From JAERML01 sp035687895 (lineage in GTDB: Bacteria; Bacteroidota; Ignavibacteria; UBA10030; UBA6906): a DNA stretch of 6,799 nucleotides. The notes under the pieces were generated by a model, which was not told the DNA's origin, made no database searches, and worked only from the letters and a program-made list of their open reading frames with translations. The stretch spans positions 1-6,799 of the forward strand of contig DASRUE010000198.1 in the NCBI GenBank assembly GCA_035687895.1, given 5' to 3'. Numbering within the stretch: the stretch's first letter is position 1; every line of letters begins with the position of its first letter. Made by a program: the position numbers and the translations under genes. Shown piece by piece: positions 6,196 through 6,799 of the stretch.

Positions 6196-6799
6196 TTGAA
6201 CTCCTTTTGATCTGTTTCTTTCCTGTGCCGTGTTATCCACATGACTCCTCCCAGCAACGCGTAGAGAAGGACAGGAGGCACAAAGTATGCGAAGATGCCG
6301 TGCTGGATAGACTCAGACGCACCCGGCATGGGATGAGTACCAACGTCCGGAAAGCCCAGGCTCGCAAAGTCCCTGCCAGCCAAGTACATCCACGCGGTCC
6401 CACCGGCCTCGTATTCTCCATAAAGACGATGCACATATTTCTCTGGAGCGCGGCGGATCCGTTCCCTCGCAACCTTGATGAGTTCTGTACGCGGACCATA
6501 GGTAAGCGCTTCAACAGGACAGACCTCAACACAAGCGGGAAGTCGTCCCTCTTGGGTTCTTGAATAGCAGAAATCACACTTGACGATGTCCGGACGTAAC
6601 GCTTCTCCAAATTCGAACGCGGGAATCTGAAACGGGCACGCAACCATGCAGTAGCGACAACCGATACACTTGTTTGTGTCCCAAACGACTGACCCGTTTT
6701 CTTCTTTTGTGAACGCGCCGACGATGCAAGCGGAGACACACGAAGGATGATCACAATGCATGCATTGTACCTTCGCGTAGACCGCGGGTCCGCTACCCT
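6192..6799 (-). CDS. hybA: HybA-like periplasmic iron-sulfur protein with C-terminal membrane anchor (5' end cut by window edge)
   Basis: The frame is open to the right edge, so the N-terminus (signal peptide and the first part of the ferredoxin domain) is missing; the in-frame ATG at 6761 lies inside the conserved KVQCMHC motif and is not the start. Three cysteine groups are visible: CMHC/SC/SAC, CIGCRYCMVAC and CDFC...PACVEVC, enough with the missing part for the usual four [4Fe-4S] clusters of this family. The later HRLYGEYEAGGT and SESIQHGIF segments and the C-terminal hydrophobic helix followed by RHRK are strong HybA hallmarks. In E. coli hydrogenase-2 HybA links the catalytic small subunit to HybB. 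Here it is followed by a HybB-like gene with a stop/start overlap, so the two should form a complex. One ferredoxin motif reads SACI where a proline normally follows the cysteine. The electron donor or acceptor enzyme is not visible. Confidence 0.93.
   Translation of the reverse strand, partial: GSGPAVYAKVQCMHCDHPSCVSACIVGAFTKEENGSVVWDTNKCIGCRYCMVACPFQIPAFEFGEALRPDIVKCDFCYSRTQEGRLPACVEVCPVEALTYGPRTELIKVARERIRRAPEKYVHRLYGEYEAGGTAWMYLAGRDFASLGFPDVGTHPMPGASESIQHGIFAYFVPPVLLYALLGGVMWITRHRKETDQKEFK
6201..6206 (-). promoter_or_regulatory. Ribosome binding site deciding the HybB-like start
   Basis: AAGGAG on the minus strand sits five bases before the ATG at 6193-6195, inside the last codons of the HybA-like gene. 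It favours this start over an in-frame ATG 45 bases further upstream and suggests translational coupling. Confidence 0.75.

Noticed and set aside
6233..6754. Second minus-strand open frame overlapping the HybA-like gene
   Set aside because: It is in another frame of the same strand, is low in recognisable motifs, and the HybA-like frame carries all the conserved cysteines.
6192..6761. Treating the ATG at 6761 as the start of the HybA-like protein
   Set aside because: The frame continues to the window edge and the ATG falls inside the conserved KVQCMHC cluster motif, so the gene is truncated by the window rather than starting there.
6753..6768. Perfect 16-base palindrome (ACAATGCATGCATTGT)
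   Set aside because: It encodes the conserved Q-C-M-H-C of the HybA-like iron-sulfur motif, so it is explained by coding constraint plus chance; no second copy or promoter context was noticed.
1..6799. CRISPR arrays, insertion sequences, tRNA or rRNA genes, internal terminators
   Set aside because: The window is almost entirely coding with gaps of at most 32 bases; no direct repeat arrays, terminal inverted repeats, transposase motifs, structural RNA signatures or stem-loop plus T-run were seen.

Overview
All supported genes in this window lie on the minus strand, so transcription runs from the right edge to the left edge. They form one tightly packed block of six genes, with two cut by the window ends: a HybA-like iron-sulfur protein (5' part missing), a HybB/NrfD-type integral membrane protein, a 13-haem c-type cytochrome, a membrane sensor histidine kinase with haem-c motifs, a response regulator, and a second, membrane-tethered response regulator (3' end missing). 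Junctions are very tight (two ATGA overlaps, then gaps of 6, 6 and 32 bases), each visible start has a Shine-Dalgarno-like sequence, and no promoter or terminator is evident inside. One co-transcribed operon is the simplest reading.

Right half (about 3797-6799): the electron-transfer module. The HybA-like protein carries three visible four-cysteine groups and a C-terminal membrane anchor. The HybB-like protein supplies the quinone-facing membrane subunit. The exported multihaem cytochrome stands where E. coli hyb operons have the hydrogenase large subunit. A multihaem cytochrome plus Fe-S protein plus NrfD-type membrane protein also recalls the Hmc complex of sulfate reducers, whose operon likewise ends with regulators (rrf1, rrf2). 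Hydrogenase catalytic subunits are not in the window and may or may not lie beyond the right edge.

Left half (1-3790): the signalling module. The kinase has a periplasmic domain with a CXXCH and a CX4CH motif, then HAMP, HisKA and an ATPase domain split by a cysteine-rich, zinc-ribbon-like insertion of about 125 residues. The two regulators share an unusual layout: a complete receiver domain followed by a GcvH-like (glycine cleavage H protein) domain in place of a DNA-binding domain. In both, the lipoyl-lysine position is occupied by another residue (Gly or Tyr). The second regulator also begins with a transmembrane helix.

The organism is probably a respiring, anaerobic or facultative Gram-negative-type bacterium of moderate GC with c-type cytochrome maturation and a periplasm. 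A deltaproteobacterial, Ignavibacteria/Bacteroidota-related or Nitrospirae-like lineage would fit, but the sequence alone does not decide. The working hypothesis is that the kinase reads periplasmic redox state, perhaps from the neighbouring cytochrome complex, and signals to regulators that act by protein contact rather than by binding DNA.
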